A DNA stretch of 12,034 nt, from contig CAJXXO010000053.1 of NCBI GenBank assembly GCA_913062655.1, forward strand, positions 1 to 12,034, given 5' to 3'. Positions 1 to 8,585 of this stretch are shown in pieces. How positions within the stretch are numbered: position 1 is the stretch's first letter; every line of letters starts with the position of its first letter. Made by a program: the position numbers and the translations under genes. Below the pieces are notes generated by a model that was not told where the DNA came from, ran no database searches, and worked only from the letters and a program-made list of their open reading frames with translations. The DNA is from an uncultured Bacteroidota bacterium (GTDB taxonomy: Bacteria > Bacteroidota > Bacteroidia > Chitinophagales > S012-47).

Positions 1-2040
1 CTATCATTTGTTGTGCAGCCATTATTATCGGTAACCGCCACACGCACAGTACCGCTCTGCGCAGCGACAACGGTAGGTGATGGGCAACCGGTACAGCTCA
101 ATGGCAACAAGCTACTCCAAGTGTGGGTATAAGAGGTGCCCGTAGTCAGGGGTAGGCTATCGCCTTCACATAGCGTTGTATCACCGGTAAGAAGCAGGTC
201 TGGCAATGGCCAAATAGTGACGGGGGCTTGTATGGTATTGGTGCAGCCAGCCAAGGTTTGCCCCGAAATGGTATACACTATACTACTGTCTGGGGTAGCT
301 ACAACCGTATCACAATTGGTGCAGTCTAATCCGGTAGCAGGACTCCACTGGTATTGGACAGCTCCTGTCGCCACCAATTGAATCGATTCCCCGGCACATG
401 CAGCGGGTGAGGAGAGTGAAACGGTTAGGTTGGGAGGTGTTTCCACCTGCAGTCGAAACGCAGTGTCAATCGGACAGCCATTGTTGCCAATGCCGGTAAG
501 CGTAAAAGTTTGCGTATTGGCGGGGGAGATGACAATAGTATCGCAGGTAGCACAGGAAACACTGCTCACAGGCTGCCATAATGGAGAAGAAACACCATCT
601 ATGATCCACGTGGCCGTATCTCCGCGACAAATGGCCGTATCCCCTGAAAGACTGGCGATTGGCTCAGGTACCACAGCTAGGGTCAGGCTATCAAAACTGC
701 TACATCCGTTGCCATCACTACCTTGTACGGTATAGGTGGTAGTTTGTGTGGGATAAGCTTGCGGATCCGGACAGTTGTAGCAGGATAAACCGGCAATGGG
801 GGCCCATTGGTAGGTGGAGGCTCCTTGTGCTTGTAAGGACACGGTGTCCCCCTCGCACAATGAAGAACCACCGAACAACTGTATGGGCGGTCCAGGCGTA
901 ACGGTAACACTTACACTGTCTTCGCTGGTACAGCCATTTTGATCGGTACCTTGCACCGTATAGGTAGTGGTTGTTTGTGGTTGTATAGTCGGGTTGGGAC
1001 AAGTGGTACAAGATAAGCCGGTACCAGGTTGCCAGGAATAGGTCTGCGCGCCACTTACCCGCAGTTCGCCTATGTTTCCTACACAAATGGTAGTGTCAGG
1101 TGAAGTAGTCAACGGGCTAGGCGATACCACATCGATATGTATGGAATCTTGTAAAATACAACCTTGGTTAGTAATGACCTCTACGGTGTAGGTCAGGCTA
1201 GCTGCAGGGAATGCAATCGGGTCTGGGCAAGTGTGGCAACTAAGATCGCTTGCCGGTGTCCAGGTGATTTGTTGAGCAGAAAGAGATGGAGCAAAGGACA
1301 GGCCGATGCTGTCTCCACGACAGAGGCTAGTATCATTGGTAAGCCCCAGGCTTTGGGCTGCAAAGACAAATACTTCAACCGTGGTAGTATCTGAACAGCC
1401 CTGGGTATTGGTACCTATAACCTGATAAATGGATGTGGAGTCGGGTGATACTGTTGGATCTGGGCAATGGGTACAGCTTAGGTTCGTGCCACTCCAACTG
1501 TATTGGCTGGCACCTGAAGCCAATAGGGTTATGCTATCTCCCTGGCAAACCGAGTCTGCTCCCATCACTTGCACGGTGGGTGCGCTAGCCAATGCAATCT
1601 GTGTAGTTGCGGTATTGCGGCAACCATTGGTATCGGTACCAATTACTGTGTAGGTGGTAGGGCTATTAGGTTGGGCTACCGGGGATGGACAAGCGGTACA
1701 GGAAAGACCGTTGGCGGGTTGCCATTGGTAACTGGCACCTCCACTTGCTTGCAAGGTGGTAAACACACCCGGGCAGAGTGCGGTATCCGGAGTGCTGTTG
1801 ATTTGAGGAAGAGGTAAGATGGATAGGGTAACACTATCTGTCACCGAACAGCCGAGTGGATCTGTTAGGGTAACAGTGTAAGTGGTCGTTTGCGTAGGAG
1901 CTACGAAGGGTTGAGGACAATTGGTGCAGGAAACACCCGCTGTCGGTTGCCAGCTAAAGGCGCCTCCACCAATGGTGCGCAGTTGTATGGAATCACCCAG
2001 ACAAAGAGCGGTGTCGGGGGTCTGAATGAGTGAGTCGAGT
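1..2040 (-). repeat. Nine-copy array of ~76-aa four-cysteine Ig/PKD-like modules
   Basis: Protein-level tandem repeats inside the giant surface gene. Each copy has the order: (D/S)xxxC.GDS near its start, a Trp core (YQW or YSW), S-C-x-x-C-P about 25 residues later, then TTTYTV and a final N-G-C. The first Cys of the CxxC pair is at residues 727, 803, 878, 957, 1033, 1109, 1185, 1262 and 1338, so the period is 75-79 residues. All nine copies keep all four cysteines, while the CxxC interior varies (CTNC, CTAC, CTHC, CHTC, CTTC, CYNC, CATC, CTNC, CTGC). The DNA is clearly diverged between copies, so the array is old rather than recently amplified. The array probably continues past base 1. In an exported protein, two disulfides per module are the simplest reading; metal binding is an alternative. 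Confidence 0.88.
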
Positions 2041-4106
2041 GTGGCGTAGCTGATAACAGCAACGGTACCTGTGTCTGCGCAGCCATTAGGACCGGTCATA
2101 ATTAGACTGTAATTACCGGTTTGATTGATTGTCAACAGGGAATCTGTGGCACCGGGAATCGCAACATTATTTCGAAGCCACTGCACTGGATTGCCCCCAC
2201 TCCCAATTAACGTTGCATTACCACCCGGACACAGTAATGTGGTGTCGCCAACATTGAAAGTGATATTCAGGGGTGGCCAATATTGTAACCATGCACCGGC
2301 TGTATCGCGCAATCCACAAGTATCTTCCACTATCACTTCGTACCAGCCGGCTTGTGTAGCTACCCTCACCGGATTGGTGCCGGGTAAGGGCTGTCCATTC
2401 CTCAGCCACTGTATGACCTGACCACCTTGGGCGAAAAGAGGTTGCAGGTCGCCTTGACATATTATTAAGGTGTCATCAGGAGCAATGAAAGCATCAGGTG
2501 GGTTGGGAGCCACTGTAACGGATAGTGTATCGGGGTTGCCGCACGAGTCAGTAACAGCGGCTTGGTAGGTGCCAGGACCAGTTACCAATGTGGTTATTCC
2601 ATTTTCGCCAGTTAGAACAGTGTCATCTTTGATCCATTGAACTGGGATCGCTCCATTTAGCCGCAATGTATTGGGCCGATTAGGGCACCAGTCAAAATGT
2701 CCAAGTGATGAGCTAATGAAGGTGGTATCGCCAAGCACGGTTACGGTAACAGAAGCCGTATCTGTACAACCAGCATAGGTAGCAAGAAGGGTATACGTAG
2801 TTGTAGTCGTAGGGCTGGCAATTGGGTTAGCGATGTTGGGGTTGCTTAACGAATTGGTAGGCGACCAAGTGTAGGTAAATCCAGGTAGCGGTGTTAGACC
2901 TATGGGAGCACTATATCCTTTGCAAATCGTAGTATCCGGTGCTGTCAACGGTGCCGGCCATATATCAAACCAAGCCGGCAGACCTAGTGTGGGGTTGAAT
3001 AACGATGCATTTTGGAGATTGACAACTCCGGTGGAAAATTGTGGATTATTCCGATCATCAGGGTTCTCAACGGCATCTAAAGTGTTGAATTTTTTAATGT
3101 AAATCACACTATCTGGGCCTAGTTGCAATGCTCCTATGTCGGCACCCAGAAAACCGTAACTATGCACTATTTGTCGGGTGCCAGGAATATTTGCTGCCAA
3201 CAGATCAAAGCTCAGAATTTCCTGGTTGGTAATATCACCTACATATAAGACCGAGTCATTGGGCGAGAATTCCAGGCCGTAAAAAGCTGCACCCACACCT
3301 GTAACTGGCCTGGGATTGCTTAACAGACCCGTATTGCGATCAAAGTCGAGTAGTTCTACTCGTTCATTGATGCCAAAAAAACTGGTATCTGTGACAATGG
3401 AAGCTATCATGTTGCCATCATGACTGGGTTTCATATACCCATAGCTTATCGTACCAGATACAGGTAATCCAGAGTTGGAAATTACCGGTGTGGTGTTGAT
3501 GCCACTGCAATCCACTTTGTAAGCATGATAGCGGCTCTTGTCGAATAATTGCGTTACTACCCAGTATTCCCGTTCATTGGCTCCCTTTAATGCAATTACT
3601 TTCTCTGTCGTACTGTCTACCAAGGGAATATTCTTCTGGATGACCTGCCCACGTCCTCCGTTTAATGACATGTCCACTACAGAATAGTGCAAACCATCAA
3701 ATCTTCCGTTAGGCCCATTGTTTGGTAGTGTGGTACTGCCATCTACGGTGAAAATGTAGTACTGCTCGCGATTACCAATAACAGGTGTTATGATGGCAGA
3801 CATGGTGGAGCCATCATCGCCAAGCAAACCTTGCCCATTGGTCATGGGTTGACCATTGCTTTGCCATACGGTCATACCATCAGTGTAAAACAGTAACCTT
3901 CCAGCCCCATCAGATACGGTGGCACATCCCTCAAATTGATTAATCGAAGAAGATTGATCGTGTGATGGTGGGGTCGTATTGAAATTCAAGGTCCATCCGT
4001 CCCCAAAATGCCACCAATGAAATCGTTGGGTGTTTTGGGGTTGGGCGAACAACGAGGGCCCCAGTAAAGTGAGGCACAAGAGTATACCTAATAGGCGATG
4101 CATCAT
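1..4106 (-). CDS. Giant T9SS-type surface protein with Ig/PKD-like Cys repeats (C-terminus outside window)
   Basis: The frame is open from the ATG at 4106 to the window edge (1368 codons, no stop); I checked that landmark residues along its length stay in one frame. Residues 1-21 (MMHRLLGILL...LFAQ) are a signal peptide; ATG 4103 is an alternative start. Residues ~22-395 match the N-terminal domain common in large Bacteroidota surface proteins (WHFGDGWTLNFN, EGCATVSDGAGRLLFYTDG, YYIFTVDG, LEFSPNDSVLYVGD), probably a beta-propeller-like fold. Next come one PKD/Ig-like domain near W414 and three Ig-like domains with a QWLRNG-type core (W491, W643 and one between), then the four-Cys array from about residue 690. 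Proteins of this architecture usually end in a type B (CHU_C) sorting domain; that end is not visible here, so T9SS export is inference. Likely role: surface adhesin or gliding-related protein; ligand unknown. It is divergent from the 403-residue secreted protein. Confidence 0.9.
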   Translation of the reverse strand, partial: MMHRLLGILLCLTLLGPSLFAQPQNTQRFHWWHFGDGWTLNFNTTPPSHDQSSSINQFEGCATVSDGAGRLLFYTDGMTVWQSNGQPMTNGQGLLGDDGSTMSAIITPVIGNREQYYIFTVDGSTTLPNNGPNGRFDGLHYSVVDMSLNGGRGQVIQKNIPLVDSTTEKVIALKGANEREYWVVTQLFDKSRYHAYKVDCSGINTTPVISNSGLPVSGTISYGYMKPSHDGNMIASIVTDTSFFGINERVELLDFDRNTGLLSNPRPVTGVGAAFYGLEFSPNDSVLYVGDITNQEILSFDLLAANIPGTRQIVHSYGFLGADIGALQLGPDSVIYIKKFNTLDAVENPDDRNNPQFSTGVVNLQNASLFNPTLGLPAWFDIWPAPLTAPDTTICKGYSAPIGLTPLPGFTYTWSPTNSLSNPNIANPIASPTTTTTYTLLATYAGCTDTASVTVTVLGDTTFISSSLGHFDWCPNRPNTLRLNGAIPVQWIKDDTVLTGENGITTLVTGPGTYQAAVTDSCGNPDTLSVTVAPNPPDAFIAPDDTLIICQGDLQPLFAQGGQVIQWLRNGQPLPGTNPVRVATQAGWYEVIVEDTCGLRDTAGAWLQYWPPLNITFNVGDTTLLCPGGNATLIGSGGNPVQWLRNNVAIPGATDSLLTINQTGNYSLIMTGPNGCADTGTVAVISYATLDSLIQTPDTALCLGDSIQLRTIGGGAFSWQPTAGVSCTNCPQPFVAPTQTTTYTVTLTDPLGCSVTDSVTLSILPLPQINSTPDTALCPGVFTTLQASGGASYQWQPANGLSCTACPSPVAQPNSPTTYTVIGTDTNGCRNTATTQIALASAPTVQVMGADSVCQGDSITLLASGASQYSWSGTNLSCTHCPDPTVSPDSTSIYQVIGTNTQGCSDTTTVEVFVFAAQSLGLTNDTSLCRGDSIGLSFAPSLSAQQITWTPASDLSCHTCPDPIAFPAASLTYTVEVITNQGCILQDSIHIDVVSPSPLTTSPDTTICVGNIGELRVSGAQTYSWQPGTGLSCTTCPNPTIQPQTTTTYTVQGTDQNGCTSEDSVSVTVTPGPPIQLFGGSSLCEGDTVSLQAQGASTYQWAPIAGLSCYNCPDPQAYPTQTTTYTVQGSDGNGCSSFDSLTLAVVPEPIASLSGDTAICRGDTATWIIDGVSSPLWQPVSSVSCATCDTIVISPANTQTFTLTGIGNNGCPIDTAFRLQVETPPNLTVSLSSPAACAGESIQLVATGAVQYQWSPATGLDCTNCDTVVATPDSSIVYTISGQTLAGCTNTIQAPVTIWPLPDLLLTGDTTLCEGDSLPLTTGTSYTHTWSSLLPLSCTGCPSPTVVAAQSGTVRVAVTDNNGCTTND

Positions 4107-4113
4107 TCTGTTA

Positions 4114-4121
4114 CAAAGGTA
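4114..4121 (-). promoter_or_regulatory. Candidate Bacteroidota -7 box (TACCTTTG) for the giant surface gene
   Basis: The minus strand reads TTACCTTTGTA, an exact match to the TAnnTTTG consensus of the Bacteroidota primary sigma factor. No TTG/TTTG -33 element is visible at the usual distance. Only seven bases separate the box from the ATG at 4106, so transcription from here would give an almost leaderless mRNA. The same 11 bases occur upstream of metK. Confidence 0.45.
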
Positions 4122-4229
4122 ATTGATTCTTTTCGGGGTCGGTAGGCTACGCTTTTGTGCTGTTTAACGTATTCATGACTGAGCAGGGATATTGTTCCAG
4201 CAGCAATAGCTTTACTTCAGAAAAAAACC

Positions 4230-5441
4230 ATGAGTATGCTAAGGTTCATTCTTTTTTTAGCCATTAGCGTTCCATCTAGCCTGATGGCGCAGCAGGGCTT
4301 TTTATATGTTATGGGCACTGATACCACTAATCAAACCTCGCTGTGGCAAGTCAATGTGACAAATGGAGCAGCGCAAGAACTCTTTACGGAAGCGGTGCTT
4401 GACCTGGATCATGCCGGTGATACCCTATTTGTACTCCAGGATCCGGGTGTGTTGTATAGCTATGACGTGTCAAGCCAGCAGGTGGTTGATAGCCTGCTGG
4501 TCCCATCAGCCAGGCAAGTGGCTGTTGCAGGCCGAAAAGCTGCCTTGATAAGTGATCTGGCACCCCAACTTCAGGTAATTGACCGCTATTCTGGGCAGCC
4601 TATTTTTATCCCTGGTCCAACGGTTAATACCGATGATGCAGTAGATCTTACTTTTGCTGGCGACACGTTGTGGGTCGCCAGGCGTGATACGGTGCAGCGT
4701 TACCTTACCGGCCAGGGCTACATATTGTCAGCCGCATTTACCCCTGACCCTTTCGGGTTTGTTAATGCCAGTGCCAATCGTTACCTGTGGGTACACCAAG
4801 GAAAAGCCTATGTACAGCGAGATTATACCACAGGTGCACCTAGAATAGCTTGGCTACATTATGATGGGGGTTCAATGGCCATTGATACCGCCTTTTTTGA
4901 TATCTATTTTTCCAATGCCCGGCCTGTACCTGCAGATGATAAAATCTACTTGCATCGATACGATGATCATTATTCTATTCCGCAACAGCAATTGGTTACA
5001 AGTGCCTCTGCATCGTCTCTATACCCCATAGCATGGGATGGTGATAGCGGTCATCTTTTTGCCATTGAGTTGATAGATGGCAGCGTACAAATGGCCATAC
5101 CAGGCAGCAGTTGGACCGTTTTGACGAATTTGCCTTATCGAGGGGATTTTCTCCGGAGGCAGGGGCTTTTCATCTCGGATATTGTACAGTCTCAACCTCC
5201 TCCTAAAGAGCCAGCGATACACCTTTATCCCAATCCTGCTACTGACCAAATTACCTTGTCGTTACCAGGAGGTCCGTTTGCGATACAGATTACACAAACA
5301 TCCGGGCAGCCAATGCATCAAGCGTATACATCCTCCTCCGAGGTACAGGTCGATATTGCTCCCTGGCCATCCGGGGTGTATTGGATTCAGGTGTCCCAGG
5401 AGAATAGAATCATGGAAGCGATACCCTTTGTAAAGCCATAA
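4230..5441 (+). CDS. Secreted propeller-like protein with T9SS type A sorting domain
   Basis: 403 residues. Residues 1-21 (MSMLRFILFL...SLMAQ) form a signal peptide; ATG 4236 (MLRF) is an equally plausible start. Residues ~22-320 are beta-rich with repeated blades of the kind GDTLFVLQDPG...YSYDV and GDTLWVARRDTVQRY, suggesting a beta-propeller or YVTN/NHL-like fold; no catalytic motif is recognised. After a proline-rich linker (QSQPPPKEPA), residues 330-403 match the type A T9SS C-terminal sorting domain: LYPNPATDQITL at its start, a central ITQTSGQ strand, and PSGVYWIQVSQ near the end. Such tails are normally removed when the protein crosses the outer membrane and is released or linked to A-LPS. 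The gene is single, divergent from the giant surface gene and convergent with the OmpA-fusion gene. TAGCTTTA at 4207-4214 is a weak -7 match. Specific function unknown. Confidence 0.92.
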   Translation: MSMLRFILFLAISVPSSLMAQQGFLYVMGTDTTNQTSLWQVNVTNGAAQELFTEAVLDLDHAGDTLFVLQDPGVLYSYDVSSQQVVDSLLVPSARQVAVAGRKAALISDLAPQLQVIDRYSGQPIFIPGPTVNTDDAVDLTFAGDTLWVARRDTVQRYLTGQGYILSAAFTPDPFGFVNASANRYLWVHQGKAYVQRDYTTGAPRIAWLHYDGGSMAIDTAFFDIYFSNARPVPADDKIYLHRYDDHYSIPQQQLVTSASASSLYPIAWDGDSGHLFAIELIDGSVQMAIPGSSWTVLTNLPYRGDFLRRQGLFISDIVQSQPPPKEPAIHLYPNPATDQITLSLPGGPFAIQITQTSGQPMHQAYTSSSEVQVDIAPWPSGVYWIQVSQENRIMEAIPFVKP

Positions 5442-5469
5442 AAAAGGCACCAACAAATAGCCGGTGCCC
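5441..5469 (-). terminator. Intrinsic terminator of the SprB-repeat/SprF-OmpA operon
   Basis: On the minus strand, GGCACC (5468-5463) and GGTGCC (5451-5446) form a perfect 6-bp GC-rich stem around an 11-base loop, followed at once by TTTTTT. This lies about 30 bases past the stop of the OmpA-fusion gene. On the plus strand the stem follows the stop of the 403-residue gene but lacks a T run, so it mainly serves the minus-strand operon. Confidence 0.85.
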
Positions 5470-5498
5470 TTCATCCACAACGGATGGTTGGGAAGGAA

Positions 5499-6950
5499 CT
5501 AGTCAAATACAAATTTCATTTCGACACGTCTGTTTTTCTGTCGTCCTTCTGGCGTGTCGTTGGTGGCAATGGGCATGTACTCGCCAAAATATTCCACGGT
5601 AATGCGTTCTTCGTTCACCCCCTTTTCAATCAGGTATTCCTGCACAGCAAAGGCCCTGCGCTTAGATAGCCGGAAATTGTAGGCTTCGGTGCCTGAGTTG
5701 TCGGTGTGTCCGGCTATGTAGAACTTCCAATCCTCTTTTTCAAGCAGCAGATTGGCGAGTTTGTCCAAATAGGGAAGAGAGGTATCCATGATAATGGCTT
5801 CGTCCCATTCGAATTCAAGGTTTCTAATGGCGATATCCAACGTTTCCTGTTCTTCCTCTTTCACGATTGGACAGCCCTTATTCTCTTTTACACCAAAGGT
5901 GTTGGGGCAGTCATCATCTTTATTCAGGATGCCATCATTGTCGGTATCATCTTCTGGGTTTTGCATCAGCTCTTCTTCAACAGGGCAGCCTTCATTGCTG
6001 CGTGGCCCCGGCTCATCAGGGCAACGGTCTTTCTCATCGGGGATACCATCTCCATCACGATCTGATTTTTCCGGCAGCCGATAAGATAGGTACACTTCAT
6101 GTGAGCCACCACTCACTTGCTGTAGGGGAGAAGTGGTAATGTCATAGCTGTACCCGATGGTGTAGGTCTTATCAATATGTGCACCTGCAATCACCGAGAA
6201 AGCATCCTGGCTTCGGTAGGATACACCGCCAAATATGGTCTCCTTTACCGTGGCAATTCCGGTCACTTCCACCTGCACTAGTGAAGGAGAGGAATAGCGT
6301 ACTAAAAATGAAGGGGTTACTTCAACATCCGGGTGCACCTGCAAGTGACGTCCACCTGTTAGGTAGATCGCACGTGCAGTTTGGTAGCTGCTATTAATGC
6401 CGTTTGCGTAGAGATCAACAGAGGTTTGTAGAAATTGAGGTACAGAAATGCCTCCAAAATAATCACCATAGGTGTAGTACACGCCAATATTGGCATCAGG
6501 TAGCCACTTACCCTCCTGTGCAGCCGCCAAGGTTGGGTCATTAGGGTTTTGCACCAGCACGTCAGAACGGAACCCCATTCGGTAGAGCCCACCCGATAGC
6601 CCGAAGTAGAGATCACCATACCCTCTTGTTGCCAAATGATAACTTCCTGATAAGGTAAGCCCTGTCCGGCTTATCGGTCCAGTCACGTCATTCTGTAAAA
6701 AGCCACCTACACCCCATGGTGTACCCCCGAAGCCATATTCTGCACCTAGCAGATAAGTGGCTGGGCGTCCCTTGAGTCCAGTCCATTGGGAGCGAACGGA
6801 AGCAAATCCTTCTACAGTTGCCTGATGGCCGGCAGTAGCTGGATTGTAAAATAGATCATTAAAGAAATATTGCGTGTGAATAGGCCATTGCTGTGCGACA
6901 CCACTTGTCGCCAAGCTCAAAAGCAATAGTATGGCGGTTAGGTATCTCAT
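5499..6950 (-). CDS. PorP/SprF-type outer-membrane barrel fused to TSP3 repeats and OmpA domain
   Basis: 483 residues. Signal peptide 1-20 (MRYLTAILLL...GVAQ). Residues ~21-291 are a PorP/SprF family barrel: the N-terminal QYFFNDLFYNPATAG is the family hallmark, followed by SVRSQWTGLKGRPATYLL and amphipathic strands ending in VYLSYRLP. Residues ~297-361 hold two thrombospondin type 3 repeats (DRDGDGIPDEKDRCP and DTDNDGILNKDDDCP), probably calcium-binding. Residues ~372-483 are an OmpA C-terminal domain with GHTDNSG and LSKRRAFAV; D417 and R432 have the 15-residue spacing of the residues that bind diaminopimelate in OmpA. SprF-like barrels are needed for delivery or attachment of type B T9SS substrates such as SprB. 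The gene starts in a TGATG overlap with the type B substrate upstream, so the two should be co-translated partners: this protein would hold the adhesin in the outer membrane and tie it to peptidoglycan (inference). Confidence 0.94.
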   Translation of the reverse strand: MRYLTAILLLLSLATSGVAQQWPIHTQYFFNDLFYNPATAGHQATVEGFASVRSQWTGLKGRPATYLLGAEYGFGGTPWGVGGFLQNDVTGPISRTGLTLSGSYHLATRGYGDLYFGLSGGLYRMGFRSDVLVQNPNDPTLAAAQEGKWLPDANIGVYYTYGDYFGGISVPQFLQTSVDLYANGINSSYQTARAIYLTGGRHLQVHPDVEVTPSFLVRYSSPSLVQVEVTGIATVKETIFGGVSYRSQDAFSVIAGAHIDKTYTIGYSYDITTSPLQQVSGGSHEVYLSYRLPEKSDRDGDGIPDEKDRCPDEPGPRSNEGCPVEEELMQNPEDDTDNDGILNKDDDCPNTFGVKENKGCPIVKEEEQETLDIAIRNLEFEWDEAIIMDTSLPYLDKLANLLLEKEDWKFYIAGHTDNSGTEAYNFRLSKRRAFAVQEYLIEKGVNEERITVEYFGEYMPIATNDTPEGRQKNRRVEMKFVFD

Positions 6951-8563
6951 CAGCGTAAAAAGGTTACGTCACCAGATAATTGAATAGGCTCCTGTGTATG
7001 CAGGGTAAGAATATAATAGTAGGTGCCCTGCGGCAGGGACTTGCCGTTGGTCGTGGTGCCCTGCCATTGCCCGGTGTAGTTGTCTTCCCGGTATACCGGC
7101 TGTCCCCAGCGATTAAAGATTTCTACTGTGTTGGCTGGATAATTCTCTAATCCTTCGATGACCCAAAATTCATTTATGCCATCACCGTTGGGCGTAAATG
7201 CTTCATAAATGATCAGGTTTTCCAGGCAACCCCTCGGATCTTCTGTAACGGTTATCTCATAAGATTCCTCACTAGTACAGCCCAATTGATCAGTGATCGT
7301 TACATCGTAAAATCCAGTGGCCAGGCTGGCGATAGATGCGTCCAGTGAACCGGTACTCCAATTGTAGGTGTAATTTCCATTGCCTCCTGAGGGTGAGAGA
7401 CGGATGGCACCATCTTCATTTCCTTCGCAGGATACGAGTGTTAGGGTAGCATTGCCATTGATAGGGTCTGGTGCTGTAATGGTATACGTATCCTCAAAAG
7501 TACAGCCCTCATTGTCTGTAATGGTCAGGGTGTATTGACCGGCAGGTAGGTTGGTTAGGGTGTTGCCGTTGCTCCCATCACTCCAGGCATATTGAAACCC
7601 GCCATTGGCACCGCTAGCCGCTATATTGAGCTGCCCATCTTCACTATCATGACAAGTTGCTGGCTCGGCAGAAAACTCTACGCTGAAAGGATCCGGTTCA
7701 TTTACGGTATCGCTAATGGAGAAGGTGCAGCCATTGTCATCTGTAAGCGTTAAGGTATAGCTGCCGGCTGTCAAATCTGCAATATTGGGTGACGTGGCGC
7801 CATTGCTCCAGGCATAATCGAAAGGTGGATTGCCGCCACTTACCTGACTGGTTATTGCTCCATCAGAGCCTCCAGGGCAAGTAACCCCTGTAGCAGACAG
7901 GCTGTAATTGATCTGATTGGGTTCCTCAACAGTATACGTGCCATTGGTGGTGCAGCCTACGCTGTCGGTAACGGTCACTTGAAACTGCCCACCAGAAAGG
8001 CCGGCCAGATTGCGGGTTGTGTCACCGGTGTTCCATAGCAAGGTGTAGGGTGTAGTGCCACCTGAAATATTGAGACTTATGGCGCCATCTTCGTAGCCAA
8101 AGCAGGATACGTTAGTAATTGTACTGTTGAGTGAAAGGGGCGTGGGTACGGGTATGTTCCAGGAAGGGTAAACAGCGGTAAGGTAATTGGAATTGGCGCC
8201 AGTGCCATTAAACTCAAAAATGGCAAAATGATAATCTATTCCAGGTTGAATGCCGGTAATAACTGCAGAAGTGCCACCACCCTGATAGACCACATAATTG
8301 TTGTTGCCCAGGTGCGACCCTGATCCATATTGGCTATTCGCTGTATAGCCCTGTCCATCTTGTGGCAGCTCTGATACAGGAGCACCACTGCGCATTACTA
8401 TAATTCGTGCACTGCCATTACCTGGCGTCCAGTCAACACGGACCTCATCGCAGTTTTGTAAACCCCGGTCAACGTTGGAAACGGGCACCGTTGGCTCAGT
8501 GGCCTGTGCCCAAAGCGTTATGGCGGGCGCCCAAATAATCAGAGATAGAATAATGCTGCGCAT
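6950..8563 (-). CDS. SprB-repeat surface protein with type B (CHU_C) T9SS sorting domain
   Basis: 537 residues from ATG 8563. Residues 1-20 (MRSIILSLII...TLWAQ) form a signal peptide. The frame extends upstream to an ATG at 8629 (559 residues), but that would bury the signal peptide 22 residues in and would contain the candidate promoter, so 8563 is preferred. Residues ~21-145 form an Fn3-like domain common in Bacteroidota exoproteins (NGSARIIVMRSGAPV, NNYVVYQG, GIDYHFAIFEFNGTG, NYLTA). Residues ~149-440 are four SprB repeats. Residues ~446-537 are the gliding-motility-associated C-terminal (type B sorting) domain, with FTPNGDGINEFW at 456-467, VEIFNRWGQPVY, and LPQGTYYYIL near the end. Type B substrates stay attached to the surface. 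Likely a cell-surface adhesin; ligand unknown. It overlaps by one base the SprF/OmpA-fusion gene, its probable anchor. Confidence 0.94.
   Translation of the reverse strand: MRSIILSLIIWAPAITLWAQATEPTVPVSNVDRGLQNCDEVRVDWTPGNGSARIIVMRSGAPVSELPQDGQGYTANSQYGSGSHLGNNNYVVYQGGGTSAVITGIQPGIDYHFAIFEFNGTGANSNYLTAVYPSWNIPVPTPLSLNSTITNVSCFGYEDGAISLNISGGTTPYTLLWNTGDTTRNLAGLSGGQFQVTVTDSVGCTTNGTYTVEEPNQINYSLSATGVTCPGGSDGAITSQVSGGNPPFDYAWSNGATSPNIADLTAGSYTLTLTDDNGCTFSISDTVNEPDPFSVEFSAEPATCHDSEDGQLNIAASGANGGFQYAWSDGSNGNTLTNLPAGQYTLTITDNEGCTFEDTYTITAPDPINGNATLTLVSCEGNEDGAIRLSPSGGNGNYTYNWSTGSLDASIASLATGFYDVTITDQLGCTSEESYEITVTEDPRGCLENLIIYEAFTPNGDGINEFWVIEGLENYPANTVEIFNRWGQPVYREDNYTGQWQGTTTNGKSLPQGTYYYILTLHTQEPIQLSGDVTFLR
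7244..8119 (-). repeat. Four tandem SprB repeats
   Basis: Inside the type B substrate, four modules of about 70 residues begin with VSCFGYEDGAI, VTCPGGSDGAI, ATCHDSEDGQL and VSCEGNEDGAI. Each continues with a GG...YxW(S/N) core, a NLxAGxYxxTxTD-like strand and a closing GC, the pattern of the SprB repeat named after the Flavobacterium gliding adhesin. Each copy has one Cys near its start and one near its end, suggesting one disulfide per module. The last copy runs straight into the sorting domain. Confidence 0.88.
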
Positions 8564-8585
8564 AGTTACCTTCAAAATAGCAGGG

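Noticed and set aside
1..2040. CRISPR-like periodic repeats
   Set aside because: The ~228-bp period is made of diverged coding repeats in one reading frame, not short identical repeats with spacers.
136..3102. Plus-strand and other-frame open frames of 60-120 codons opposite the giant surface gene
   Set aside because: They lie antisense to or out of frame with a continuous 1368-codon frame with clear domains; their proteins show no recognisable fold, and their repeated look simply mirrors the repeat array.
5706..6139. Three overlapping plus-strand frames opposite the TSP3/OmpA region
   Set aside because: Shadows caused by the repetitive GAT/GAC-rich coding sequence of the TSP3 repeats; the minus-strand frame has unmistakable domains.
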